A stretch of 64,000 bases of DNA, from NCBI GenBank assembly GCA_020740775.1, contig JAHEWK010000011.1, positions 1,922,001 to 1,986,000 of the forward strand, given 5' to 3'. Origin of the DNA: Ilyonectria destructans. Its lineage: Eukaryota; Ascomycota; Sordariomycetes; Hypocreales; Nectriaceae. A program made the translations under genes and the position numbers. Positions 1 through 10,007 of this stretch are shown here, in pieces (position 1 is the first letter of the stretch; the number at the start of each line of letters is the position of its first letter). The notes beneath the pieces were generated by a model. The model had not been told where the DNA came from and did not search any database. It worked only from the letters and a program-made list of their open reading frames with translations.

Positions 1-308
1 CAATATTACACACATCAATACCTCTTCTACCGGACACCAATAATTACACTCTTTTCTTGTTGCCATCGTTCTGCCGCCGTCTCATGCTTATCTAGAGGCC
101 AATTTGTTGCGTCGCCCGGTTCCTGCCGCTCGGCATGTCCCTCAGTGCATTCCGCACCACTAACGTTTAGTGCTTTGCTCCGTCGTGTTGGCGGATCCGG
201 AGCTGGCATTAGCCGAACTTTTACCCTGAGCGTTTTTGAGCTCTCAACTCCATCTAGCCGATTCCAACCACATCACAACCAGCGCCTTGTTCGCCATTGC
301 ATTCCCTA
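1..308. other. 5' flank of MIC60, no gene seen
   Basis: No coding region in this stretch can be supported. It should hold the promoter and 5' leader of the Mic60 gene that follows. The sequence just before the start (about 240-300) is C/A-rich, as is common for fungal leaders. Confidence 0.5.
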
Positions 309-2301
309 ATGTTGCGAACATCGCTTCGGTCTGCCAGGGTACTAGGCGGCAGGTCCGGTGCGGCCTCCGCCACCCGTCAATGGCCCATCGCGGCCTCGCG
401 GCGAGCCGGCGTTCTGGGCCAGGTACGTCGCGCCCCAGAACTTATCAACTGATCGAGTGACGTGCTGACTCTGCCCTTCCAGCGATCCTACGCTGTCCAG
501 AACAAACCCGACGCTGACCCCACGAAGCCCGCCGTGCTCCCGACCTCCGAGACCATCACATCTGAACGAGCTAAGACTATCGACGAGGTCAAGGCCACGA
601 CCAAGCCCCCCTCGACGCCGCCCACGCCACCTCCGAAGAAGAAGGGTTTCTTCCGCAGGCTGAGGAACTTTGTCTACACTCTAATCCTTCTGGGCGTTGT
701 TGGGTTCGCTGGTGGAGTCTGGTACTCGCGCATTAGCGACAACTTCCACGACTTCTTCACCCAGTACGTTCCCTTCGGAGAGCAGGCCGTTCTGTACCTC
801 GAGGAGAAGGAGTTCAAGAAGAAGTTCCCCAACACTCCCCATTCTTCTTCCAAGGCTCGGGATGCGGACGCCGCTGTTAAAATTCCCGCTCAGAGCGGTG
901 CCTCCTGGAGGGTCGCGGACCAGACCCGTCGCTCCAGTGCTGGCCCTACCCACCAGGAGGCCAAGCCAGAGAAGGCCCCCAAGCCGGCTGCCCGTAAGCC
1001 CAAGCCTGCTGAGGCCGCGCCTGCTCCTGTTGCGGTTGTCGAGCAGGTACCCGCTGCCCCGGCCCCTCAGCCCGAGCCCGCTTTCAAGGCCCCCGAGGTC
1101 AACGAACCTTCCAAGTGCCCTCCTCTGAAGCCAATTGATCTCCTTTCGTTGGCCGATGCCAGGGAGCCCGTTATCCAAGATCTTGTCCACATGGTGAACG
1201 ACCTTATCCTCGTTATCAACGCCGATGGTGCTCATGGTCGATACTCCTCGTCCGTGAACAAGGCCAAGAATGAGGTCACCAAGGTCGGTGGTAAGCTCAA
1301 GGTGATGAAGGGTGAGCTCGAGAAGAAGGCTGCTCGTCAAGTCCGAGACAAGATCGATGAGTTCGATAAGGCCGCTACTGATTTGATTGATCGGGTTGAG
1401 GCTTCCATGGTCACCCAGGAGATGCAGTGGCGCCAGGATTTTGAGGACGAGATGAAGAAGGTCCGCGAGAACTACGAGGACAGGGTCAAGACTCTGCTAG
1501 AGCGTGAGCAGAAGCTCAACGAGCAGAAACTTCAGAACCAGCTCCTCGAGCAGGCTGTCGCTCTCAAGAAGGATTTTGTCAAGGAGGTCCAGGAGCACGT
1601 TGAGAAGGAGCGCGAGAGCCGTCTGGGCAAGTTGAACGACTTGTCGGCGGCTGTTGCAGGCCTGGAGAAGCTCACCACCGGATGGAACGAGGTCGTTGAC
1701 TCTAACCTCCAGACTCAGCAGCTGCACGTCGCCGTCGAGGCTGTGCGCGCTAGCCTGGAGGATAGCCAGCACCCTCGTCCGTTCATTAAGGAGCTTGTGG
1801 CTCTTCGGGAAATTGCTGCTGATGACCCCGTCGTCAACGCTGCCATCGCCTCGGTGAACCCTACTGCCTACCAGCGCGGTGTCCCTACTTCCTCTCAGCT
1901 TATTGACCGATTCCGCCGTGTCGCCAACGAGGTCCGAAAGGCCTCGCTGCTTCCCGACGAGGCGGGTGTGGCCAGCCATGCTTCCAGCTGGGTTCTGAGC
2001 CACGTCATGTTCAAGAAGCAGGGTCTTGCTGATGGCGACGACGTGGAGAGCATCCTGACTCGCACCCAGACGTACCTTGAGGAAGGCGATCTGGATTCTG
2101 CGGCGCGAGAGATGACTGGCCTGGATGGTTGGGCCAAGACTTTGAGCAAGGACTGGCTCGGTGAGGTTCGCAAGGTGCTGGAGGTTCAGCAAGCTCTTGA
2201 CGTAAGTACCCTTTCATATTCCGATTTATCATCAAGTTGCTAACGTGATTCAACAGGTCATTGCTACGGAGGCGCGACTACAGAGCCTGCGTGTGGATTA
2301 A
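309..2301 (+). CDS. MIC60: MICOS complex subunit MIC60 (mitofilin)
   Basis: Core subunit of the mitochondrial contact site and cristae organising system; it sits in the inner membrane and shapes crista junctions. Three exons, 309-422, 483-2201 and 2257-2301, join in frame to give 625 residues. Exon 1 encodes an Arg/Ser/Ala-rich presequence starting MLRTSLRSARVLGG, a typical mitochondrial targeting signal, continued by RSYAVQN after the first intron. A Pro/Lys-rich stretch precedes one membrane segment at about residues 96-120 (FVYTLILLGVVGFAGGVWY). Then follow an Ala/Pro-rich linker, a long coiled coil and a C-terminal mitofilin domain rich in leucine. The last exon adds only 14 residues. Length and order fit fungal Mic60. 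The start was chosen because it is the only one giving a presequence spliced in phase to the long exon. Confidence 0.95.
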
Positions 2302-2812
2302 GAGACCGTTTCATTTGTCCTGTATATTGGACCTTGGAGCTGTCATGTCTAGAGAGGGCTTCCCGCCCGTGTATTGTATTAGATAGCAATAGACAATGAG
2401 GGCGTGACAACCAGTCTGAAGCATTGCTCTAGTTTAGCCCTGTATTTTTATCTTGTTTTCGAACTTGAGTGGCAGTGGTGTTAAAAGTTACAGTAGCCGT
2501 GTATTGCGATTGCAGATGTTAAGCTAACCCCACTATGAAACCGCTCAATTCTGACAGTTCCTCGTAGCCACACCATCACTGCTAATCCTACAAGCTCGCA
2601 TCGGCTTCGACCACCCTCCGTTCTCGAATCTTAATTGGCCGGGTTTCACATTCCTGTGAGTAGCGTGCCTGTTGCGGTGCATGAGAAGGGTTTAAAATCA
2701 CCAGAATGCTACAATAATCGACACTATGTGGTGCCGCGGTTCATTGACTCGTGGCTGGGTCACAGTACCACTCTCAAGGAGGCAACAAACCAGCCGTCGG
2801 CTTATCAACACC
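2302..2812. other. Intergenic, MIC60 3' region and promoter of the next gene
   Basis: No gene is seen. The stretch should contain the Mic60 3' UTR and the leader of the folylpolyglutamate synthase-like gene. An in-frame upstream ATG at 2726 would extend that next protein by 29 residues (see its entry). Confidence 0.4.
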
Positions 2813-4270
2813 ATGGCTCGCGACTATCCAAAGGCCCTCGGCCTCCTCTTCCAGTTATCTTCAAACCGCCAGATCACCAATCTCTTCGACAAGCCAGACG
2901 CCCCAGCCGCGCCTCAGCCTTCAGCTCAAGACCTCAACGCTGCGGCCATCCCGGAGATGCGTGACTGGCTCCGCCGTGCTGGATACACGCCGCAGGACCT
3001 AGCACGCTTGCGACATATCCACATCGCGGGAACCAAGGGTAAAGGCTCAGTGAGTGCGTTCGCGACGGGGATGCTGCGCGAGTATGGCACCGTCGGCACG
3101 TACACGAGCCCGCACCTCGTCAGCGTCCGGGAGCGAATCGCCATCCAGGGGGAGGCAATTTCGCAGGACGTGTTCACAGGGGCATTCTTCGAGCTGTGGG
3201 ATCGCTTCACTGATGCGGCGAAGAGCGAGGGCATGGACGCGGCTGAGGCGGAGGGGCCATCGTCGAAACCCTTCTTCTTTCGGTTCCTGACGATTCTGGC
3301 CTGGCATATTTTCTTGAAGGAGAAGGTGGATTGTGTCGTCTTGGAGTGTGGTATTGGAGGAGAGTACGATGCAACGAATCTACTTCCACCAGAAGCTGTT
3401 TCTTCGGCGGTGATCACACAACTGGGCATCGATCATGTAGCCATGCTGGGAGACACTGTCGAGAAGATTGCCTGGCACAAAGCTGGGATCCTCAAGCCCA
3501 GTGTCAAAGGTTTCGTCCGGAGAATAGACGAACAACCCGGCGTCAGGGAGGTTCTTCAATCAAGGGCGACTGAGAAGAGCGCCAACCTGGTCGAGCTCGA
3601 CGATAGCTTTGTCGAGCAATGGGGCGGCGTGCAGGGGAAGCTGGCCGGCGATTTCCAGAAATACAACCAGGCTCTAGCTGTCCTAGCCGTGCGGGAATAT
3701 TTCGGCATGGATACCAATCCCGCGACTGCATTATTGGATATTCCCGAGAAGATGGTCAAGGGCCTCACAGAGGCAACGCTGCGAGGACGATGCGAGACCA
3801 TCCAGGACGGCCCTGTCAGTTGGTGTGTCGATGGTGCTCACACAAAAGACAGCTTACAACAGGTGGCCAAGTGGTTTGCCCGAGCTCTCGGCCCTGGTGA
3901 GACTGCCACACTCGTATTTAACCAGCAAGAGAGAGATGTCTCGGAGCTCCTCGCAGGATTTCTCGATGCTGTTAAAGAGGCTGTAGGGAGGGACAATGTT
4001 TTCAAACATGCCCTTTTCACGAGGAACGATCAGCAAGGCCCTGCCGAAAACGAAGTGAGGGATTTGGAGGTGCAACATCGCGCAGCTCGCTTGATGGGTA
4101 GTACAGTCCCTGGCTGCAATTCGAAGGCCTTGGATAATATACAGGATACAGTGGCTGAGGCGAGACGAATCGCCGAAAGAGAGGGACCAAATCACAAGGT
4201 ATTAGTGACGGGTAGCTTACATCTTGTGGGGGGTATCTTACAGGCCCTAGAGCCCGAGAGTCTATTGTAG
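2813..4270 (+). CDS. Folylpolyglutamate synthase family protein, intronless paralogue
   Basis: Member of the Mur-ligase-like folylpolyglutamate synthase (FPGS) family, which adds glutamate to folates using ATP. The ATP loop HIAGTKGKGS lies near residues 70-79, followed by YTSPHLVSVRERI, by a Mur-type centre (VVLECGIGGEYDATN), the HKAGILKP motif, the DGAHTKDSL motif and, near the end, VTGSLHLVGG. The start at 2813 lies in a good context (CACCATGG) and gives 485 residues. An in-frame ATG at 2726 would add 29 Arg-rich residues that could act as a mitochondrial presequence, so two isoforms are possible. It has no introns, unlike the paralogue facing it downstream. Loop and C-terminal sequences differ from canonical Met7-type enzymes (GKGSVSAF instead of GKGSTCAF), so whether it is a true FPGS, an Rma1-like paralogue or a dihydrofolate synthase is open. 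Confidence 0.85.
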   Translation: MARDYPKALGLLFQLSSNRQITNLFDKPDAPAAPQPSAQDLNAAAIPEMRDWLRRAGYTPQDLARLRHIHIAGTKGKGSVSAFATGMLREYGTVGTYTSPHLVSVRERIAIQGEAISQDVFTGAFFELWDRFTDAAKSEGMDAAEAEGPSSKPFFFRFLTILAWHIFLKEKVDCVVLECGIGGEYDATNLLPPEAVSSAVITQLGIDHVAMLGDTVEKIAWHKAGILKPSVKGFVRRIDEQPGVREVLQSRATEKSANLVELDDSFVEQWGGVQGKLAGDFQKYNQALAVLAVREYFGMDTNPATALLDIPEKMVKGLTEATLRGRCETIQDGPVSWCVDGAHTKDSLQQVAKWFARALGPGETATLVFNQQERDVSELLAGFLDAVKEAVGRDNVFKHALFTRNDQQGPAENEVRDLEVQHRAARLMGSTVPGCNSKALDNIQDTVAEARRIAEREGPNHKVLVTGSLHLVGGILQALEPESLL

Positions 4271-4349
4271 TCTTGTAGATATATATACCTTGCCGGCTAT
4301 GCTCCGTATCCTGTCCCAAACCATATACCATGCAAACGATAGCCATGGA

Positions 4350-6024
4350 TTACAGGGCATCGGCCTTCTCCAATATCCCCAACGCGCCGCCAACCAGGTG
4401 CAAGCTCCCGGTGATGAACGCCTGCACCGACTCGCCTTCCGAAAGCCCCTCGCCAAGCTGCCGCGCGTAGTCGATGGACTGCTCGATCGTCGGCATGACC
4501 TTGACGGTGGAATCTGGATCTATAGATGACCACTTTTCGGCAAAACGGTGCTGGACTGTCATCTTGTCGATGTCAGCCGGGTCGAATTGGTGGTTGACAA
4601 AGTCGCGCTTGTAGCCTGTCGCGCTGTAGGTGACGTTTGTGCAGAAGATGACATGGTCGAAGGCAGGCTTGCCATCGCGTTTGGTGGCTTTCTGGATGGA
4701 CTCGAGAAAATCGACGGCCTCGGAGCGGCCTTGTTGGTTGAAGATCATGACACGGGGGCCGGATCTAGGGGTAACGTCAGAATTTCTGGGCAACTGTGAG
4801 GCAGGCAGAGATGTTCACTTACCGGCCGGATATTTCGTCATTGAACCACTTCGCCGACATCTTCAGACTGTCAGCCGTATGGGCGCCATCAACATGCCAC
4901 GTCACCTTGTCCTCAAGTTTGACTTCGCAGCGACCTCTCCAGACGACCTTCTCAAGGCCAGCCACAAACTCATACGGTAAGGGTTCTGACTTTGGCGGAA
5001 GAGTGACCTCCAGCTTCAAGAGCACGGTCTCTGCCAGGGCGACGGCTAGGGAAGCGTTGCGCTTCTGGAATGCAGCGTCTGGTCGGATCTTGACGGCCCT
5101 GAGTCGAGGGTCAATCTCCAATACCTCTAGATTAACATGCTTCTCTACAGCTCTTTGTCTCAGAACCTCTGTGGCCTCGGGAACCTGCTCAATCGTGAAA
5201 GCCGGACTACCAGTTTTCATAATACCGGCTTTGTGCCATGCGATCTTGTCAATGGTGTTGCCGAGAGCAAAGACGTGGTCGATCCCGAGCGTACTGATTC
5301 CGGATACAACTGGCTTTTCAACGACATTTGTTGCGTCAAACTCTCCACCAATGCCTGTCTCGTAAACTGCCACTTCCACTCCCTCTTGAAGGAAGACATG
5401 CCAGCTCATGAGCGTCAGGTAGCGGGCATAGATAGGTCGCGGGGCCATGAGGGTGTTCTCCTCCGCCACTGCTGCGGATGGCTCAAGCCGGTCCCATACT
5501 TCAAAGAAATATTTCGCAAATAGATCCTCAGAAATAGGCTTCGAGTTGATCCGGATGCGCTCCCGCACGGCGATGAGGTGAGGCGAGATGAAAAAGCCAG
5601 TCTTGTGAGGGACGGCGAGGGTGCGCTGGTACTGGGCGAGGATGGAGTCAACAAAGGCGCAGGTACTACCCTTTCCCTTTGTTCCCGCCACATGGACGAT
5701 ATTGAGGCGATCCAGATCCGTCGGCTGGGGTGAATTTATTAGCAGGAGTGAGGTTGAGATGAAAGGCATTTCGAGGTGAGTCTCACCGCGTAGCCAATTC
5801 GACCGAGGTACGTCTTCATCTCCTTGATGGAGACTGCATCGGGCTTGATTCCAGCCTTTCGGCGTGCCTCGATGATATCGAACGGCGTCTGAAGCGAGTT
5901 CAGGGCATCAATTGCATCCTACAGCGCACAGCCATGGTCAGTAACGCATTCATCCGACCGCAAAACGAATGTGGGGGCGGGAGTTGGGATGCGTCACATT
6001 GTAAGAGCGGCTCGGAGACGTCAT
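4350..6024 (-). CDS. Folylpolyglutamate synthase (Met7-type)
   Basis: ATP-dependent enzyme that lengthens the glutamate tail of tetrahydrofolates, needed to retain folates and for methionine synthesis. Four exons on the minus strand: 6024-5998, 5918-5787, 5724-4823 and 4764-4350, giving 491 residues. The first exon codes only nine residues (MTSPSRSYN) and joins in frame to DAIDALNSLQT, the standard N-terminus of fungal FPGS. The ATP loop VAGTKGKGSTCAF is near residues 64-76, with SPHLIAVRERIRI, YETGIGGEFDATN, WHKAGIMK, HVDGAHTADSL, VMIFNQQGR and a C-terminal ITGSLHLVGG. This is the canonical copy. It converges on the intronless paralogue with only 79 bp between stop codons, so their 3' ends probably overlap. 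The tiny first exon rests on splice consensus and homology of the joined sequence. Confidence 0.92.
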
Positions 6025-6686
6025 GGTGCAAAGAGCAGCACGTCCTGAGACTACGAAGTTGAAGGATTGTCCAATTTGTCCGAGGGCTCGCCACGATACA
6101 TGACGCATCGAAATGGCCCAGGTCCACGACTTTTTCTCCCACTGGCGACGGACGGTGAGCGAGGTGAAACTCTCTATTGTTACTCGTCGTTTGGTGGCCC
6201 GCAGAAAGCTCGGCTAATTCGAATTGACGCAGTTGGGCGGTTTTCTCGCGATGCCGATGTATACCGCAGATGGTAACTGGATTGACTGGTAAAAAATATA
6301 TTCTTGAGGAGTTAAAGCTCTATCACGGGGGGTTGCGTATGGAGTTCTGGGTTAATTAGGTGAAAATTAAGCTCCGTCACTGAGTCGAGGGTGCCGGATA
6401 CTGTCGGGGACGGTCCCGGCATCTTAGTTGCGGGCATTCGGACGCCGCTAAGATAGGCCGAAGGCCGCACTTCGGTGCGCAGAAACATTACCAATGACAA
6501 AGAACATGGCCTGTTGTGATTTTCTCGTCGTGTATAGAGGTAATTTCTAACAATAAGCACGTTTTCCCATATCCGGAAATTATTCGACTCCTTCCACGAC
6601 AGTTGAATGTCCTTTCATAGACACGCCGAAACAGGCACAGCTTATCTCGGAGGCCCTCCGATGCCCCCAAACTGCTTTCGGACTCT
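6025..6686. other. Intergenic, FPGS promoter and 3' region of the GFA gene
   Basis: No supportable gene. The right part (about 6290-6680) is the downstream region of the minus-strand GFA-domain gene. The left part is the promoter of the minus-strand FPGS gene. Confidence 0.4.
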
Positions 6687-7760
6687 TCACCCGATGTTGT
6701 AATCCTCAATTGTCCCTTCCTTCTCCAAAACATATTTGTTCATTCCCTCCTGTAGCGCTTCTGCGAATGCGTTGTCGAACCTCTTCCCACTGTCCAACCA
6801 CGCCAGCCTAGCTCGCCATGTGAGCCAGTTCTCCGCCATGCCACCCTCGGGGGCTCGCAGAACGCCTGTTGAGATATCGACCACTTGCTGTCTGTCTGTC
6901 GGGCGTCGTTCTTCGATTGAGTAGAAGAATGTCGCACCGCATGTGCCGCAGAATGATCGCAGCACGTCAGACGACGACTGATAGGTCTTAGCAGTCCCGA
7001 TCAAAAGGTCCGGTTTGATGGGCGGTTCGCAAAGGGCAAGTGGAATAAATGTCCATCCAACCACATGAGTCCCGTTGACACGGCGACAGTCGTCGCAGGC
7101 ATCGAAACACGCATGCCATTTCGTCTTGTCCAAGTGGGAGACATACTTGGACATGTACTCGTCGTTGATGACCTCCTCAGTCGGTCGTGGAAATGTGAAA
7201 GACACGCCACCGCAGTGGCATTGCGCGCGCATACGATCCTTGCCGTCTTCCCCAACCTCGGGTTCGGATTCGAGGAGCTTGGCCTTGGGACTATCCTCGG
7301 GTGGGTTATAGACATCAAATTCACGTCCCCCGATGTGGGTCAACATTTTGGAGATGCCTTCGTCCTTGACAGATTTGGTGTAGATGTGTCTCCCAATCTG
7401 GAAGTTCTCTGGTCCATGGTCTGTGAAGATGGACGTCGCAGGTACCCAATTGCCCTTTTCGAGACCGATGCAGGCAATGTGACACCCACAAGTCGAGCAA
7501 AAGCTCACACTTCCCCCAGACTCGGGGACCACGTAGTGTGTCATGTTTGCCTCAGACGATGGCCCCACGAACTTGGGTTTGATTCCCATGGGGAGGTGGG
7601 TGTGAAAGACGCATGGCAAGCCAAGAGTGAATCGGCACAAGCTGCAGTGGCAGAGGTGAACACGGAAAGGTAGTGATGTTTTGGGAATGTCGACGGTGAA
7701 GTGGACAGAACCACACGAGCACTTGGCTTCAAGCGTCTTGGTGTTGCTAGAGTCCGTCAT
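6687..7760 (-). CDS. Two-domain GFA/CENP-V-like zinc protein
   Basis: Intronless gene for 357 residues. Two copies of the GFA (glutathione-dependent formaldehyde-activating, CENP-V-like) zinc fold are visible. The first has KCSCGSV at residue 13, LCHCSLCR near 37-43 and CSTCGCH near 90. The second has QCHCGGVSF near 180, CDDCRR near 215 and CGTCGATFF near 260. These CxC, CxxC and CxxC groups are the usual zinc ligands. Family members are annotated as glutathione-dependent formaldehyde-activating enzymes or S-(hydroxymethyl)glutathione synthases, but for most fungal copies the substrate is unknown and no reaction should be assumed. The start at 7760 precedes the first Cys pair by 13 residues. 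The gene diverges from the Bud27/URI gene across about 450 bp. Confidence 0.85.
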   Translation of the reverse strand: MTDSSNTKTLEAKCSCGSVHFTVDIPKTSLPFRVHLCHCSLCRFTLGLPCVFHTHLPMGIKPKFVGPSSEANMTHYVVPESGGSVSFCSTCGCHIACIGLEKGNWVPATSIFTDHGPENFQIGRHIYTKSVKDEGISKMLTHIGGREFDVYNPPEDSPKAKLLESEPEVGEDGKDRMRAQCHCGGVSFTFPRPTEEVINDEYMSKYVSHLDKTKWHACFDACDDCRRVNGTHVVGWTFIPLALCEPPIKPDLLIGTAKTYQSSSDVLRSFCGTCGATFFYSIEERRPTDRQQVVDISTGVLRAPEGGMAENWLTWRARLAWLDSGKRFDNAFAEALQEGMNKYVLEKEGTIEDYNIG

Positions 7761-8210
7761 GGTGGTAAACTGGTGACTTATTGGTAGTGAGTGAACATGA
7801 ACAAAGAGGTAGTCACTCGGAATGGCATAGAGGAGCGGGAAACTCAGGACCCCGCGTGTACAGGCAGTCAGTTGCCTTTTAAGGAAGGAACCATGTCTAT
7901 CTGCGACATCCAGACCGCCAATGTCATCGACGCCCTTACGCCTTTGACTTCATCGCACACACGCAGGCGGCTTGTAAAGGCCTGACTGACGTTGGCAGTA
8001 TCTACCTAACAATCTCCTTGACGTAAGCCATGGCGGGACCAGCTGTGAATTCCCGTTAGCCGATATTCAGCCGGGCTATCCGTGCCTAAGCCAGACCCAT
8101 GCAAGTTTGCAGGTACCTTGATTTTTCAACGATCCGTTGCACATCGGCAGCCAGATTTTCTATTCCTCTGCTCGCTAGCACCCTTGCGGGAGCTGACGCA
8201 GATCGTCGCC
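7761..8210. promoter_or_regulatory. Divergent promoter region between GFA-domain gene and BUD27/URI
   Basis: About 450 bp separate two start codons that point away from each other, so both promoters must lie here. I did not identify specific factor sites. Confidence 0.5.
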
Positions 8211-10007
8211 ATGTCGGGAGTCAAGGATAGCTTCCTGGATCTCGAGCGGCACCGGTTGCAGCTCGAGGAGCAGGTTCAGAAGCTGCAGAAGGACTTGCAG
8301 CATTGGCAGACATGGGATGCCGAGTATGAGACGCTCAAGGAGGAAGTCGACGACGTGCCCGAGGCCAACGCCGCCTCGCTCGCGCAGATCAGAGATGCAT
8401 TCCAGGGAGAACTTCTCAAGCAGCTTGAGATTGACGACATCTTCGGCGGTAAGAAACTCAAGTCAAAGGATCAGATCAAGAATGTTCTTGATCGCCGCAT
8501 CGACTATGTCACCAAGAACATCGAGTCCCTGCAGAAGCAGCTTGAGGCTGCCGAAAACAAGTACGCTGCCGCCACAGTCATCAGCCAACCCGATGCCACC
8601 GATGAAGACGGCCAACCCATCACGGAAATCATCGAGCGGCTGGACGATGATGACAATGTCATCTCATTCCAGCTAAACAAGCCAGGCAATTCTTTGTCTC
8701 AAGTCAAGGAGGCCCTGGAGAAGGCAGGCGTGAAGGACATCCCAGAGGCGGAATCGAGCGTGGCACAGCAGATCCCTCAGCAACAAGCTCGCCAGAAAGA
8801 AACCTTCCAACAACCAGATGCCCAGGCTCAGCCGGCGAGCAAGAAGATCCAACAACCCTTCAGATCTGAATCCCCGGCGAATAAGGCCGTCTCTTTTACT
8901 TCTGATACAAAGGCCGGAGACGACCCGAAGCCTCAAGTGTCAAAGAATGCGAAACGCGTCGAACAAATCATGAAGACTGCCAAGGAGCAGGAGACCCTCA
9001 CTGAGGAAAAGCCAGTCATCCCCGAGGATGAAGATGAGGATGATGCGGAGATGCGCCGGCAAATGCTCGCATACAGCATGGGCGAAGTCGGTGCAGTGGT
9101 CGCCGAGTTGGAACTAGACGAAGGCGACACCGACGACGACGACGATTATGAGTTTGACTACAGTGATGAGGGGTTCGAGGATGACGAAGACAAGTACGGG
9201 CGATCTACTGGAAGTGTCCTGACAGATGGTTACCGCCAACGCATGCTCGAGTTGGAAAAGAAGCTGGGCATCAAGTCTCGCTTCACTGCCCAAGAGCCAG
9301 CCGATAACGATGATGATTCAAGCTCGGACGATGAGCGGATCGGTCGCATTGTTGTGAAACCAAGTCCCGAGGCGCCATCGTCTTCATCACAACCTGCCCC
9401 ATCACAGCCTGCCCCATCAAAGTCGATCATCAAGGAGAAGCAGCTTGCAGAGACGCGTGGCAAGAAGGGTGTCCGGTTCGCCTCGAATCTTGACATTGCT
9501 CCCGAAGATGAGCCTGCAACACAACCGGTCAAAGAGATCACAGAAAAAGACGACGAGCCTCTGGTGGAGCCGTTGAGTGATGTCGTGGAGCGATCTGGTC
9601 CTGCCAAGTCAGGCGAATCCAAGGCGAATCGCAAACCGTCTCGCTTCAAGAAGTCGAGAGGCGAGGCTGCGACGGGTGACAGTATCCCACCAGGTCCTAT
9701 GGACCTGCCTGTGAGGTTCCTAGACCAAGATCGGCCGACTGCGCCCACAGGTCCCGAGGGAACGACAATAGCTGATACCCTAGTTGAGCGCGACACGAGC
9801 ACCGCCCCCAAACCAACGGGGGAGTTTGATGACGATATGACACAGGATGCGGTTGCTGATGAATATCATCGGATGCGCAAGAAGTTCATCCAGCGAGAAG
9901 GTGGGTTCCTTAAAGAAGACGAATCTCCGATCCAGCCATTGGACGAAGCCGATGGAGGACCGGCGCGTGTTAGTCGCTTCAAGGCGGCGAAGCTGTCAAG
10001 ACAATGA
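8211..10007 (+). CDS. Bud27/URI1-like unconventional prefoldin (DUF3835)
   Basis: Intronless gene for 598 residues. The N-terminal 140 residues form a prefoldin-alpha-like coiled coil: two long amphipathic helices, with a start MSGVKDSFLDLERHRLQLEE, a hairpin region around IDDIFGGKK and a second helix ending near residue 120. The rest is acidic and disordered (runs of Asp/Glu near 270-330), with a small repeat SQPAPSQPAPS near 395. A conserved C-terminal patch RMRKKFIQREGGFL is typical of DUF3835/Bud27 proteins. In yeast, Bud27 (human URI) binds Rpb5 and helps assemble RNA polymerases and couple translation to nutrient signals; the same role is inferred here. An in-frame ORF extends 43 codons upstream, but position 8211 was chosen because homologues begin with MSGVKDS-like sequence and the upstream part looks like leader. 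Confidence 0.8.
   Translation: MSGVKDSFLDLERHRLQLEEQVQKLQKDLQHWQTWDAEYETLKEEVDDVPEANAASLAQIRDAFQGELLKQLEIDDIFGGKKLKSKDQIKNVLDRRIDYVTKNIESLQKQLEAAENKYAAATVISQPDATDEDGQPITEIIERLDDDDNVISFQLNKPGNSLSQVKEALEKAGVKDIPEAESSVAQQIPQQQARQKETFQQPDAQAQPASKKIQQPFRSESPANKAVSFTSDTKAGDDPKPQVSKNAKRVEQIMKTAKEQETLTEEKPVIPEDEDEDDAEMRRQMLAYSMGEVGAVVAELELDEGDTDDDDDYEFDYSDEGFEDDEDKYGRSTGSVLTDGYRQRMLELEKKLGIKSRFTAQEPADNDDDSSSDDERIGRIVVKPSPEAPSSSSQPAPSQPAPSKSIIKEKQLAETRGKKGVRFASNLDIAPEDEPATQPVKEITEKDDEPLVEPLSDVVERSGPAKSGESKANRKPSRFKKSRGEAATGDSIPPGPMDLPVRFLDQDRPTAPTGPEGTTIADTLVERDTSTAPKPTGEFDDDMTQDAVADEYHRMRKKFIQREGGFLKEDESPIQPLDEADGGPARVSRFKAAKLSRQ

Noticed and set aside
681..1340. Open frame antisense to MIC60 (219 codons)
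   Set aside because: Shadow of the Mic60 frame. No motif, and the composition matches the reverse of a coding strand.
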